Shown: positions 26,068-33,995, counted from the first letter of the stretch. The stretch is 33,995 nt of DNA from Methyloversatilis sp. XJ19-49 (GCF_024580145.1 NZ_JANINI010000021.1:1-33995); one strand, 5' to 3'. Notes: generated from the letters alone by a model not told the origin. A program made the numbers and translations.

Positions 26068-26092
26068 TCCATTTCATCAGGCGTTTCAGTAC

Positions 26093-28411
26093 ATGGCACA
26101 GATCAAGGTTTTCGGTTATTGCGACCAGCTCACGGTCAAGGCGGGCGACACGCTCAGCGTGAAGGCCAGCGTCGATGGCGCCGACAGCGTCACCGCCCAG
26201 CTGGTGCGGCTCATCCATGGCGACGCGCACCCGGATGGCCCGGGCTTTGTCGAGGAGGCGATCGATAGCCCGATCAACCGCGACTGGCCGGCGAAGAAGC
26301 AATACACCCAGGTCGGCTCGTTCCTGCGCGTGCACGACCCGGACCATCGGCTCGCCGTGACCGGCAGCTTCACGCTGCATGCCTTCATCACGTCGACGCT
26401 GCCGGACATCGGCGTTCGCCAGGCGCTTCTCGGCCGCTGGTCGATCGATCGCAACGAAGGCTATTGCCTGGGCATCAATCAGAAAGGCTATCTGGAGTTC
26501 TGGGTCGGCGACGGTCAGGCGGTCGATTACGTCGCGGCCGAAGTGCCGCTGGTGGCGCGCGTGTGGTGCTTCATCGCGGTCAGCTACGACGCCTCGACCG
26601 GCCGCGCGACGATCCACCAGCAGTCGGTGCTCAACCGCTACAACAGTCTGCTGTCGCCGGTCGCGCCGATGGATTACGGTTCGCACGTGCATGAAACGCT
26701 GCGCGTGAAGCCGGTCAGCGCCGATGCCCCCTTTCTGGTGGCCGGCGCGCAGGACTGGCACGAACTGCGCGGGCATTTCGTCGCGCAGTGCTTCTGCGGC
26801 AAGATCGACCGCCACGGCATGTACGACCGCGCACTGACGCGCGACGAACTCGAGGCGCTGGCGGCCGGCGGAGCACCGCACGCCAACGGTCTGCTCGCAT
26901 ACTGGGATACCACGCACGGCTATACCGACCGGGGCATCGGCGACACCGTGTTCGACACCGGCCCGTATCGCCTGCACGCCGAGGGCTACAACCGCCCGAT
27001 CCGTGCCCAGACCGGCTGGAACTGGAACGGCCGCGACGACTGTTTCCGGCTCGCGCCGCAACAGTACGGCGGCATCGAGTTCCACGTCGATGCGATGATC
27101 GATTCGAACTGGGACGAAACGCTGTCGTTCACGATTCCGGCCTCGCTGCGCAGCGGTGTGTATGCGGTGCGCCTGCGCGTGGGCGACGGTGCCGGTCTGG
27201 CCGAGGATCATGTGGTGTTCTTCCTGCGTGCCGCCGTGCCGAAAGCGCCGGTGGCGCTGCTGATGCCTACCGCCAGCTATCTCGCATACGCCAACGAAAA
27301 GCTCAGTTTCGATGCACAGATCATCCAGCCGATGGCCGGCCAGCCGCCCATCGTCAGCGAAGTCGACATCGAAATGTACAAGAACCACGAGTTCGGCCTG
27401 TCCACCTACGACCACTTCCTCGACGGGCTGGGTGTGTCCTACAGCTCCTACCGCCGGCCGGTGGTTAACATGCGACCGAAGTACCGCATGTCGAGCATGG
27501 GGCTGACCTGGCAGTTTCCGGCCGACCTGTCCATCGTCGCCTGGCTGGAGAAGCTGGGCTACGACTACGAAATCCTGACCGACGAAGACCTGCACCGCGA
27601 CGGCCTGGCCGCGCTCCATCCCTACAAGGTGGTGCTGAGCGGCTCGCATCCGGAGTACTACTCGGAACGCATGCTGGATGCGACCGAAGACTACGTCAGT
27701 GGCGGCGGTCGCCTGCTGTACATGGGCGGCAATGGCTACTACTGGTGCGTCGGCTTCCGCGACGACGAACCGTGGATCATGGAAGTGCGCAAGCTCGACT
27801 CCGGCTCGCGCGCCTGGGAAGCGAGACCCGGCGAGCACTATCTGTGCACCACCGGCGAGAAGAGCGGTCTGTGGAAGAACCGCGGTCGTCCGCCGCAGAA
27901 ACTCACCGGGGTGGGCTTCACTGCGGAAGGCTTCGAAGAGTCGAAGTCCTACCGCCGCATGCCGGACAGCTACCACCGCACGGTGTCGTGGATCATGGAG
28001 GGCGTCGAGGGCGACATCATCGGCGACTTCGGTCTGGCACGCGGTGGTGCCGCCGGCGTCGAGCTCGACCGCTACGACCTCGCGCTGGGCACGCCGCCGC
28101 ACACGCGCATCCTCGCGTCGTCAGGCGGTCACAGCGACAACTACATGCTGGTCGTGGAAGAGATCGTCTACATGCACCCGGGCTTCGGCGGCACACAGGA
28201 ACCCAAGGTGCGCGCCGACATGACCTGGTTCATGGCGCCCAATCACGGCGCGGTGTTCTGCACCGGCTCGATCGCGTGGAGCAGCGCGCTGCCCAGCAAC
28301 GACTTCGACAACAATGTTTCGCGCATCACGAAGAACGTGGTCGACGCCTGCCTGAAGGACGGCCCGCTGCCGGGCTGGGCATGGATCGCCGACGAGAAAC
28401 AATGGCGCTGA
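26093..28411 (+). CDS. dmfA2: N,N-dimethylformamidase large (beta) subunit
   Basis: Catalytic subunit of 772 aa, close to the 762 aa reported for DMFase. The N-terminal half is beta-rich and lectin-like (TGSFTLHAFI, GKIDRHGMYDRALTRDEL). The C-terminal half is a glutamine-amidotransferase/ThuA-like fold. Y399 (YLAY), Y439 (STYD), H519 and E521 (SGSHPEYYS) fall at or within one residue of the iron ligands and active-site residues I recall for the Paracoccus enzyme (Y399, Y440, H519, E521). The reaction releases dimethylamine and formate in the cytoplasm. ATG at 26093 was chosen because it begins the family N-terminus MAQIKVFGYC; the longer frame start at 26000 lies over dmfA1. Confidence 0.95.
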   Translation: MAQIKVFGYCDQLTVKAGDTLSVKASVDGADSVTAQLVRLIHGDAHPDGPGFVEEAIDSPINRDWPAKKQYTQVGSFLRVHDPDHRLAVTGSFTLHAFITSTLPDIGVRQALLGRWSIDRNEGYCLGINQKGYLEFWVGDGQAVDYVAAEVPLVARVWCFIAVSYDASTGRATIHQQSVLNRYNSLLSPVAPMDYGSHVHETLRVKPVSADAPFLVAGAQDWHELRGHFVAQCFCGKIDRHGMYDRALTRDELEALAAGGAPHANGLLAYWDTTHGYTDRGIGDTVFDTGPYRLHAEGYNRPIRAQTGWNWNGRDDCFRLAPQQYGGIEFHVDAMIDSNWDETLSFTIPASLRSGVYAVRLRVGDGAGLAEDHVVFFLRAAVPKAPVALLMPTASYLAYANEKLSFDAQIIQPMAGQPPIVSEVDIEMYKNHEFGLSTYDHFLDGLGVSYSSYRRPVVNMRPKYRMSSMGLTWQFPADLSIVAWLEKLGYDYEILTDEDLHRDGLAALHPYKVVLSGSHPEYYSERMLDATEDYVSGGGRLLYMGGNGYYWCVGFRDDEPWIMEVRKLDSGSRAWEARPGEHYLCTTGEKSGLWKNRGRPPQKLTGVGFTAEGFEESKSYRRMPDSYHRTVSWIMEGVEGDIIGDFGLARGGAAGVELDRYDLALGTPPHTRILASSGGHSDNYMLVVEEIVYMHPGFGGTQEPKVRADMTWFMAPNHGAVFCTGSIAWSSALPSNDFDNNVSRITKNVVDACLKDGPLPGWAWIADEKQWR

Positions 28412-28447
28412 CGTGACGCCACTTAACGCACGGGGGCGCTGACCTCT

Positions 28448-28460
28448 CGCCCGGGGGGCG
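28448..28460. terminator. GC hairpin between convergent dmfA2 and the LuxR-type gene
   Basis: CGCCC-GGG-GGGCG forms a short hairpin in the 58-bp gap between the two convergent stop codons. No U-run follows on either strand, so it could only be a weak bidirectional terminator. Confidence 0.25.
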
Positions 28461-28469
28461 GGCGCGCCG

Positions 28470-29498
28470 TCAGATGAAACGCGCCTGATGCAGCTGGCGG
28501 TAGCGCACCGCCAGCGTGGCGCCGTCGATGTGCAGTTCTTCCTGGCGCAGCAGCGACGCTAGTTCGCCCTTGTCGCTGACCCCCAGTTTTTCGTAGATGG
28601 CACGCAGGTAGAAGCGGATCGTGGCCGGTGACAGGTCGAGCTGGCGCGCGATTTCCTTGTAGCTGCTGCCGCGCCCGAAGGCTTCGGCCACCGCGGTTTC
28701 GCGCGGCGTCAGCACGTCGAGACGCGAGCGGCTGCGCACCACCAGCAAGGTGAAGTCGCCCAGCAGGTGACGCTGCAGTACGACGGTGCGCAGCTTGAGC
28801 CGGAAGTCGTCGGTCTTCAGCCACAGGCCTACCGTGTCCGGCAGGCAGCCGTCGCCGATGTCCGGCCACTCGCAGCGCAGCGCCTCGACGAACTGCGGTT
28901 CGGCGTTCAGCAACTGGCCCTGGCGGTCGAGAATCGCCATGGCGACCTGATCGTTCGCCATGCTGGCCTTCAGATATTCCATCTGGAAGATGCGGTTCGA
29001 CGTCCACGCCGAACACAGGTGCGGCATCAGATACTGCGCCATCTGCTGGTCGCCCCGGGTGAAGCGGGCGTCGCCGACCGTGCGGTACAGCGACAGGAAA
29101 ACGAAGGCGGTTTCGGAGGGCAGATAGACCGAGGTGCAGAACGCCTGGCCGACACCGTGCTCGCCCATCAGTGTCGCCAGCCCGGGCGCCTCGTTGAACC
29201 TTCGCTGATCGAAGTACACGGTTTCCCGCGGCTTGGCTTTCACCGCCTTGGCCAGCGCATCGTCGTACTTGGTTTCTTCCCACAGCGGCACGAAGCCGTC
29301 GTCGAGATTGAAGGGCTGCGAGCTGTGCAGCGCGAAGCTGCCTGCAGCCGGCGACATGATGCCCCACCACGCCTTGTCGAATCCGACCAGCGGCTGCACC
29401 CGTTCGAGCGCCGCCTGCTGGAAATCGTCTATCGCCTTCGCCTGCGCCAGCGACTGCAGATCGAGTACCGCGTCGCTGAATTCGCCCACACTGAACAT
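28470..29498 (-). CDS. LuxR-family transcriptional regulator, probable DMF-cluster regulator
   Basis: Regulator of 342 aa. Residues 263-318 are a LuxR/GerE helix-turn-helix (LTPRETAV, YKEIARQLDLS, TIRFYLRAIYEKLGV). The N-terminal 250 residues look like a GAF/autoinducer-type sensor but match no ligand class I can name. It is convergent with dmfA2. LuxR-type regulators accompany DMFase genes in other degraders (from memory), so control of the dmf operon is likely. Start choice: ATG at 29498 has AGGA 7 nt upstream. In-frame ATGs at 29534 and 29555 have weaker sites and would give 354 or 361 aa. Confidence 0.85.
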   Translation of the reverse strand: MFSVGEFSDAVLDLQSLAQAKAIDDFQQAALERVQPLVGFDKAWWGIMSPAAGSFALHSSQPFNLDDGFVPLWEETKYDDALAKAVKAKPRETVYFDQRRFNEAPGLATLMGEHGVGQAFCTSVYLPSETAFVFLSLYRTVGDARFTRGDQQMAQYLMPHLCSAWTSNRIFQMEYLKASMANDQVAMAILDRQGQLLNAEPQFVEALRCEWPDIGDGCLPDTVGLWLKTDDFRLKLRTVVLQRHLLGDFTLLVVRSRSRLDVLTPRETAVAEAFGRGSSYKEIARQLDLSPATIRFYLRAIYEKLGVSDKGELASLLRQEELHIDGATLAVRYRQLHQARFI

Positions 29499-29599
29499 GG
29501 CGCCATCCTGATGAAAGACCTCCACGCCGGCCATCCCGACCGGCGACCCTCTCATGCATCACTCGTGCCAGTGGCCGGAATCGTTGGTACGCCTCGCAA

Positions 29600-29617
29600 A
29601 TGGCGTGGCAACGCCAT
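29600..29617. promoter_or_regulatory. Inverted repeat in the gap upstream of the LuxR-type gene
   Basis: The 323-bp gap 29499-29821 between divergent genes holds the perfect inverted repeat ATGGCGT-GGCA-ACGCCAT (7-bp arms). It sits about 100 bp upstream of the regulator start and 205 bp upstream of the carboxymuconolactone-decarboxylase-like start. LuxR-type dimers bind such dyads, so autoregulation is possible. A TAGAAT near 29780 could be a -10 for the rightward gene but lacks a matching -35. Nothing else stands out. Confidence 0.35.
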
Positions 29618-29821
29618 GCGTGACATGAATCCCCGATCCGGCCCGCCCTGCATTGATGCGTCGCACGATCCGATGCGCCAATTGCGGGCAGGGCGATGCT
29701 ACTCCGATCAGCCGTGGCGACGGCACACCGACAGGTCCTGCACAACGCAGCCGGCTGGTTCAGCGTGCTGCGGAATCCGTAGAATCCGCCGCTCGACACG
29801 AATGCAACCGGAGAAATGATC

Positions 29822-30211
29822 ATGAGCGATGGCGCGAAGTGCGGGGAAGCGGTACGCCGCGAAGTGATGAGCGATGCCTTTGTGGATCGCGCACTGGGCA
29901 ACGCGACCGACTTCACGCAGCCGCTGCAGGCCTTCATCAATGAGCACGCGTGGGGCGGCGTCTGGACACGCGACGGTCTGGACCGGCGCACGCGCAGCCT
30001 GATCACTCTGTCGGCGCTGACCGCGCTGAAGTGCCCGAACGAACTCAAGGGCCATGTGCGCGGCGCGCTCAACAATGGCTGCACGGTGGAGGAAATCCGT
30101 GAAACGCTGCTGCACTGCGCGGTGTACGCCGGTGTGCCGGCGTCGGTCGATGCCTTCAGGGCGGCGCAGGAAGTGGTCGATGCGTGGCGGGCGGAGCAGT
30201 CAGCCGGCTGA
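29822..30211 (+). CDS. Carboxymuconolactone decarboxylase family protein
   Basis: All-helical protein of 129 aa resembling PcaC-type 4-carboxymuconolactone decarboxylase. It carries GGVWTRDGLDRRTRSLITLSALTAL, the ELKGHVRGALNNGCTVEEI block with E74 and H78 in the conserved positions, and AVYAGVPASVDAFR. There is no CxxC of the AhpD peroxidase branch. No other protocatechuate genes are nearby, so a true role in aromatic degradation is doubtful. It may be a substrate-tolerant relative linked to the DMF cluster. GGAG lies 8 nt before ATG 29822, making this start better than the ATG at 29816 only 2 nt from the same site. Confidence 0.85.
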   Translation: MSDGAKCGEAVRREVMSDAFVDRALGNATDFTQPLQAFINEHAWGGVWTRDGLDRRTRSLITLSALTALKCPNELKGHVRGALNNGCTVEEIRETLLHCAVYAGVPASVDAFRAAQEVVDAWRAEQSAG

Positions 30212-30232
30212 CGGGCGATTTTCGGCGAGCCG

Positions 30233-30454
30233 TCAGACCCAGCCCTGCCGCCAGCAGGTCGAGTCCTTCAGCTCGCGCCACTCGATGCGCTGCACCGATT
30301 TCGAATGGACCGCTTCGATATCTATCCAGCGGATCGCTGTTTCCGGCGGGTCGGGCTCGATCACCTTGCAGACGAGGAAGTGCAGGTTGCGGCCGACCGG
30401 CGCAACGGCGGTCCATTTGGTGAGCAGCAGCTTTTTCGGATGCAGGGGGTTCAT
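30233..30454 (-). CDS. Tryptophan-rich small conserved protein (TIGR02450 type)
   Basis: Protein of 73 aa with five tryptophans (14, 43, 59, 68, 72). The pattern NPLHPKKLLLTKWTAV at the N-terminus, an HFLVCKV strand and the WRELKDSTCWRQGW end matches the tryptophan-rich TIGR02450 family of unknown function. It is probably cytoplasmic. It lies convergent with the carboxymuconolactone-decarboxylase-like gene, with 21 bp between the stops, and 151 bp downstream of the second mxa set on the same strand. No strong ribosome-binding site is visible. Confidence 0.82.
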   Translation of the reverse strand: MNPLHPKKLLLTKWTAVAPVGRNLHFLVCKVIEPDPPETAIRWIDIEAVHSKSVQRIEWRELKDSTCWRQGWV

Positions 30455-30508
30455 GGTGTGACGGTCGCCGGGTTTGACGACTCCGACCGCGCCGCTGCGC
30501 AGCGATTC

Positions 30509-30528
30509 CCCACCTTTTCGAAAGTGGG
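30509..30528. repeat. Imperfect hairpin between the second mxaL and the tryptophan-rich gene
   Basis: CCCAC-CT-TTTC and GAAA-GTGGG pair into a 9-bp stem with a 2-nt bulge around the palindromic centre TTTCGAAA. It sits in the 151-bp non-coding gap 30455-30605. It could end the mxa transcript or act as an operator for the small gene. No U-run follows. Confidence 0.3.
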
Positions 30529-30605
30529 CACGAATGTGCGTCTGCGCTCGGCCCGCTGCACGCCGACGCCCGGTCGGTCGGCTCCGGGGAGGCGGGCGGG
30601 TGCAG

Positions 30606-31532
30606 TCAGCGCGGGCCGCGGGCCTCCGGGCGGAAGCGCGCGATCAGGACGATCAGGGCGAGCGCCGCCGGCAGCCATGACAGGTCGGTCGGCACCGGAC
30701 GGGAGACCGCCGCGTCGGCATTCTTCATGGCACGGGTCAGGGAGTCGGCGTCAGTCAGCGTGGCGTAGTCGAAGCCGACCTGCTGCGCGATGGCGCGCAG
30801 GTGCGTCTCGCGCAGTGCCGACAGGTGCTCGGTGCCCGGTACGCGCTTGCCGTCGGCAGTGCGCAGCTCGCGCTGGATGACCTCGCCCGCCTTCCAGTAG
30901 CCGACCGGACGGCCGTCGTCGTCGCTCTTCGGAATCGGCCGCGCCGCCTCGCCGCCGGCGCCGATGATCCAGCCGCGGATGTCGCCCGGCTTGATGTCGT
31001 CGAAGCCCGGCTTGTCGCCGTCGCGCAGCGGCGGCGCTTCCTGCCCGTCACTGACGAACACGATGCTCGGCGTGTCGCCGATCTCCTTCGCCGCCCGCAC
31101 CGACCAGAACACGCCCTTCGCCACCTCGCTCGAATTGCCCCAGCGCATGCGGCCGTCGATCTGGTCGAGCGACGCAAGCAGGTCGCCGTAGTGCGCACAC
31201 ACTTCGATCGGCGCCAGCAGCAGCAGCGTGCGGTACTCGGCGAAGCCGGCCCAGCCGACGCGCGAGCCGCACGGCAGCTCGCGCAGTGCGCGCCTGGCCG
31301 ATTCGCGGGCGTAGGCGAGCCGGCTGACCGGCACGCCGTCCAGTTCGTAGTCCTCCACATTCATGCTCTGCGTCAGGTCGAACACGACGATGGTGTCCCA
31401 GCTGTCGCGCGGCAGATTCACCGGCGGCAGCACGGCGGCGAACACCAGCAGCGCCAGCGCGGCGATCAGCGAACGCGCGTCGCGCTCACGCAAGCTGGCC
31501 AGCAGATTGCGCAGGAAGGCGCGTGTTCTCAT
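30606..31532 (-). CDS. mxaL: MxaL-like von Willebrand factor A membrane protein, second copy
   Basis: Protein of 308 aa, the paralogue of the one at 1691-2674. It has a membrane anchor at about 21-40, a von Willebrand A domain with the same variant metal motif DLTQS (52-56), and shared blocks DYELDG, ELPCGSRVGW, a FVSDGQEAPPL strand, GRPVGYWKAGEV and GTEHLSALR. A C-terminal hydrophobic segment is followed by a short basic tail. Its presumed role in methanol dehydrogenase maturation is by homology. It starts 10 nt after the mxaK stop and is the last gene of the second set visible here. Confidence 0.84.
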   Translation of the reverse strand: MRTRAFLRNLLASLRERDARSLIAALALLVFAAVLPPVNLPRDSWDTIVVFDLTQSMNVEDYELDGVPVSRLAYARESARRALRELPCGSRVGWAGFAEYRTLLLLAPIEVCAHYGDLLASLDQIDGRMRWGNSSEVAKGVFWSVRAAKEIGDTPSIVFVSDGQEAPPLRDGDKPGFDDIKPGDIRGWIIGAGGEAARPIPKSDDDGRPVGYWKAGEVIQRELRTADGKRVPGTEHLSALRETHLRAIAQQVGFDYATLTDADSLTRAMKNADAAVSRPVPTDLSWLPAALALIVLIARFRPEARGPR

Positions 31533-31542
31533 GCGCGTGTCC

Positions 31543-32079
31543 TCACGGCAGGTCCAGCCGCACGCCCTGCAGCGTGGTGACGACGCGCTCCTTCGGCGGT
31601 GCCGGGCCGTCGTCGGCCGCGGCGGCGGCCTGCTCGATTTCGGGGGCGAGCCACAGCGCGCGTTCGAGGTTGTAGCGTGCGTCCCAGTCGTCCGGGCGTT
31701 CGCGCAGCGCGTCGCGGTAGCGCTGCTTGGCCAGTTCGACCAGCGGCAGTGCGTTGGCGACGTCGGCCTCGCCTCGCGCCAGCGCCTCGCGCAGATGCAG
31801 ATTGCCGAGGTTGTAGCGCGCGCCCTGGCGCAGGTCCGGACGTTCGCCGGCGATCAGCGCCTTCCAGGCGCGGGTCGCGGCTTCGCTGTCGGCGCCGCGG
31901 CTCAGCGCCAGCGCCTGCGCGAACTGCGCCTCCGGCAGATCGACTTCGATGTTGCCTGCGGCGGCGATGGCGGCATTCACGCGTTCGGCCTGCCACAGCT
32001 GCGTGGTCTGCCAGCCGGCAGCGACACCAGTCAGCAGGGCGGTGGTGCCGAAGATCAGATGGACGGTGCGTCGTTTCAC
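31543..32079 (-). CDS. mxaK: MxaK-like membrane-anchored protein, second copy
   Basis: Protein of 178 aa with an N-terminal anchor (about residues 7-24) and helical repeats bearing ARYNLGNLHLREAL and ARYNLERALWLAPE, as in the copy at 2671-3210 (179 aa). I chose GTG at 32079 because it overlaps the mxaC stop as GTGA, gives the same length as the paralogue and puts the anchor at the N-terminus. An upstream in-frame ATG at 32130 would add 17 residues lying within mxaC. Function is inferred from the operon. Confidence 0.82.
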   Translation of the reverse strand: MKRRTVHLIFGTTALLTGVAAGWQTTQLWQAERVNAAIAAAGNIEVDLPEAQFAQALALSRGADSEAATRAWKALIAGERPDLRQGARYNLGNLHLREALARGEADVANALPLVELAKQRYRDALRERPDDWDARYNLERALWLAPEIEQAAAAADDGPAPPKERVVTTLQGVRLDLP

Positions 32080-33158
32080 AGCCAGCTCCGCAGAAGTAGG
32101 GATCGATAGACCAGCAGCAGCGCACAGCACAGCGCCGCCAGCGAAAAGAGAAGACGGCTGTGGTCCTGCCGCGGCACGCGCTCGTCGAAGTCGAGCGGGA
32201 AGTTCTGCTGCCGACCGACCTCGGCCACCGCCTTCGCAAGATCTTCCGGGCTGTCGGCCTGATACAGCCGGTAGGTCACCGGCAGCGACTGGAAGAAGCG
32301 GTGCAGCGACACCTCGGCGATCGATTCCTGCGCGTAATAGGCATTGCGGATTTCGATCGCGGCCGGGTCATCGCCCTCGGCTTGCGGTGGCGGTGCGCTC
32401 GCTTCAGCGTCCAGTTCCGGCGCGTTGAGCGTGCGCAGGTACAGCCAGTGCAACGCGATGCGGTTGGCCTGCAGACCTTCACGGACGCGTTTGCGCGTCG
32501 GTTCGTCGAGGTGGGTGCCACCGTCGGTCACCAGCAGGATGATGCGGCTGCCGGTGTAGGCGCGCGTATCGAAGGTACCGATGGCGGCGGTCAGTGCGCG
32601 GCCGACATCCGTGTCGGACAGCCCGCGCCCCAGTCCGCCCGCCTTGATGCCGGCCTGCACCACGGCGTCGTGCTGGGTGAAGGGCACGACGTTCATCGGT
32701 CCGGCGCTGAAGAACATCAGCGCGAAGCGGTCGTCCGGTCGCTGCTCGACGAATTTCGACAGCAGGTCACGCGCCACCGCCGATTTCGGCTCACCCCGCG
32801 ATTCGACCTGGTACAGCATGGAATGCGGATCGATGGTGCGCCAGTCGGCGGGTTTCATCTTGGCGTCCATGCTGCGACTGCGGTCCATCAGGATCAGGAT
32901 TTCCGCGCCGCGCCCGGTGCGTGTCACCGTGGTTTCCGGCGTACCGGGACCGGCCAGTGCGAGCACGATGCCGACCAGCGCGAGCACCGCCAGCGCGCGC
33001 CAGGCGAATCCGGCGATACGACCGACGCGGTCGCGCGGCAGCCAGTCCAGCGTCGGAAACAGCAGCGTGTCGCGCCGCCGGCGCAGCAGCGGCAGCGCCG
33101 CCAGCGGCAACAGCAGCAGCGCCCAGGGCTGGGCGAAGTCGATGGCGCCGAATGTCAT
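32076..33158 (-). CDS. mxaC: MxaC-like von Willebrand factor A membrane protein, second copy
   Basis: Protein of 360 aa with two N-terminal membrane segments (about 10-25 and 50-70), an intact metal motif DRSRS at 92-96, and a C-terminal membrane helix. It shares FAQPWALLLLPLA-like packing, DWLPRD, TGRGAEI, GLGRGLSDTD and the RQQNFPLDFDERVPR block with the copy at 3207-4256. An inserted acidic loop (about 250-275, rich in Ala, Pro and Glu) distinguishes it. The ATG overlaps the mxaA stop as ATGA. Confidence 0.87.
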   Translation of the reverse strand: MTFGAIDFAQPWALLLLPLAALPLLRRRRDTLLFPTLDWLPRDRVGRIAGFAWRALAVLALVGIVLALAGPGTPETTVTRTGRGAEILILMDRSRSMDAKMKPADWRTIDPHSMLYQVESRGEPKSAVARDLLSKFVEQRPDDRFALMFFSAGPMNVVPFTQHDAVVQAGIKAGGLGRGLSDTDVGRALTAAIGTFDTRAYTGSRIILLVTDGGTHLDEPTRKRVREGLQANRIALHWLYLRTLNAPELDAEASAPPPQAEGDDPAAIEIRNAYYAQESIAEVSLHRFFQSLPVTYRLYQADSPEDLAKAVAEVGRQQNFPLDFDERVPRQDHSRLLFSLAALCCALLLVYRSLLLRSWL

Positions 33159-33995
33159 GCTTCGTGCCGCTTTTCGATGCTGCGCAGCCGGCGGGCGAAG
33201 CTGTGCAGCGGCAGCGCGTCATCCGGCTGGCCTGCGCCGAAGAACAGCGTCGCCGACTGTGCATAGAAGCGCTCGATATCGGCACGCAGCGGTGCGTAGT
33301 GCGGTGCGCGCTCGAACAGGCGCGACAGCGAAGCCGGCTGCAGGCTGCGTCCGGCGGTACGGTCGAAGGCGCGGTGCAGCGCCTGCCATGCGTCCGGTGC
33401 GTCGTTGCCGCGGCCGCGCAGCGCTTTCAGTTCGCGCAACGCACGGGCGAACGGCTGGTTACGGCCGGCGCGCCAGCTGCGCCAGCCCAGCCAGCCGCCC
33501 CAGGCCAGCAGTGTGGCGACGCACAGGCCACCCCACAGCGCGATCTGCCGGCGGATCGACGCGGTATCGACGGCGGGCGCTGCGCGGTCGGGCTGCAGCG
33601 CGTCCAGCGCGCCCTGAGCGAAGGCGTTGCGCGGCGTCAGCGGTGCTGCGCTGATGGGCCATGCCGGCACGCCGAGCAGGCCGCCGGAGGTCGCGATGTC
33701 GAGCGCGGGAAGCGTCAGTGCGGTGAGTGCCTGCGGCGCATTGATCAGCTGATGTTCGATCACCAGCCAGCGTCGCCCGTCGGCATCGCGTTCGACACGG
33801 ATCGGTCGACGTTCCAGCCACACGCCGACGCGGCCCGGTGCCGGCGGCTTGGTGAGTTCGACCGGCTTGCCGTCGATGGCGAGCAGCACGCGCTGCGTCA
33901 GCAGATCGCCCAGCGCGTGGCCGAAGGCGCGCGGCTGCTCGACGCGCGCGGGCGCGCCCTGCGGCAGGGTTGGCGCAGCGGATGCCGGGGCGGCC
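33155..33995 (-). CDS. mxaA: MxaA-like accessory protein, second copy (N-terminus beyond window edge)
   Basis: The frame stays open to the window edge, so the first residues and any signal peptide are missing; 279 residues are visible. It shares AFGHALGDLLTQRV, GRRWLVIEHQLIN, a membrane helix and the LxRAPHYAPLRADIERFY end with the copy at 4253-5215. It probably continues rightward into mxaS and mxaR homologues, as in the first cluster, but that is not visible. A GTG at 33889 could be mistaken for a start; upstream codons match the paralogue, so the real start is further right. Confidence 0.85.
   Translation of the reverse strand, partial: AAPASAAPTLPQGAPARVEQPRAFGHALGDLLTQRVLLAIDGKPVELTKPPAPGRVGVWLERRPIRVERDADGRRWLVIEHQLINAPQALTALTLPALDIATSGGLLGVPAWPISAAPLTPRNAFAQGALDALQPDRAAPAVDTASIRRQIALWGGLCVATLLAWGGWLGWRSWRAGRNQPFARALRELKALRGRGNDAPDAWQALHRAFDRTAGRSLQPASLSRLFERAPHYAPLRADIERFYAQSATLFFGAGQPDDALPLHSFARRLRSIEKRHEA

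Noticed and set aside
25928-28102. 724-residue minus-strand frame opposite the DMFase large subunit
   Set aside because: Composition is rich in Arg, His, Val and Gln with no domain, and the opposite strand is a clear DMFase; it is a GC shadow.
28423-30084. 553-residue minus-strand frame over the LuxR-type gene and beyond
   Set aside because: It overlaps the real regulator in another frame and has no recognisable motif.

Overview
The window is GC-rich and densely coded. It looks like part of a betaproteobacterial chromosome, probably a facultative methylotroph of the Rhodocyclales such as Methyloversatilis. This assignment is inferred from gene content: a lanthanide-type XoxF methanol dehydrogenase, mxaRSACKL accessory genes, a PEP-CTERM protein, TamAB, and an N,N-dimethylformamide (DMF) degradation cluster. 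I see no rRNA, tRNA, insertion sequence, prophage or CRISPR array.

Left region (1-7113, minus strand): a tightly overlapping operon mxaR-mxaS-mxaA-mxaC-mxaK-mxaL is followed, after a gap of about 310 bp, by xoxF, which runs off the left edge. The mxa products (MoxR-type AAA+ ATPase, DUF58 and von Willebrand A proteins, membrane and TPR-like proteins) are known as maturation or metal-insertion factors of PQQ methanol dehydrogenase. Here they lie next to an enzyme with the lanthanide-binding aspartate, and no mxaF is seen. At the right edge (30606-33995) a second, diverged mxaA-C-K-L set appears in the same gene order, so the genome has two such systems within 34 kb.

Middle region (7362-20503): msrA, an FKBP-type prolyl isomerase, tamA and tamB (outer-membrane assembly), and a CHASE-PAS-PAS-GGDEF diguanylate cyclase lie on the plus strand. 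A LapA-like membrane protein and an MFS transporter follow on the minus strand. Next come a YnfA-family membrane protein, a short-chain dehydrogenase and a secreted Hcp-fold protein with a PEP-CTERM sorting tail. Between the MFS gene and the ynfA-like gene lie two head-to-head arrays of a 7-bp repeat (CTTGNAY). The ynfA-like start and ribosome-binding site lie inside one array.

DMF region (20824-30211): a branched-chain-amino-acid-type ABC importer (Tat-exported binding protein, two ATPases, two permeases) leads into both subunits of N,N-dimethylformamidase, followed by a convergent LuxR-type regulator and a divergent carboxymuconolactone-decarboxylase-like gene. DMFase splits DMF into dimethylamine and formate, which fits one-carbon metabolism. 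The most striking feature is that the second permease gene has no stop codon. It reads in frame into the DMFase small subunit, which also has its own strong internal ribosome-binding site and ATG. The cell may therefore make both a membrane-tethered and a free small subunit. A tryptophan-rich TIGR02450-type small protein separates this region from the second mxa cluster.
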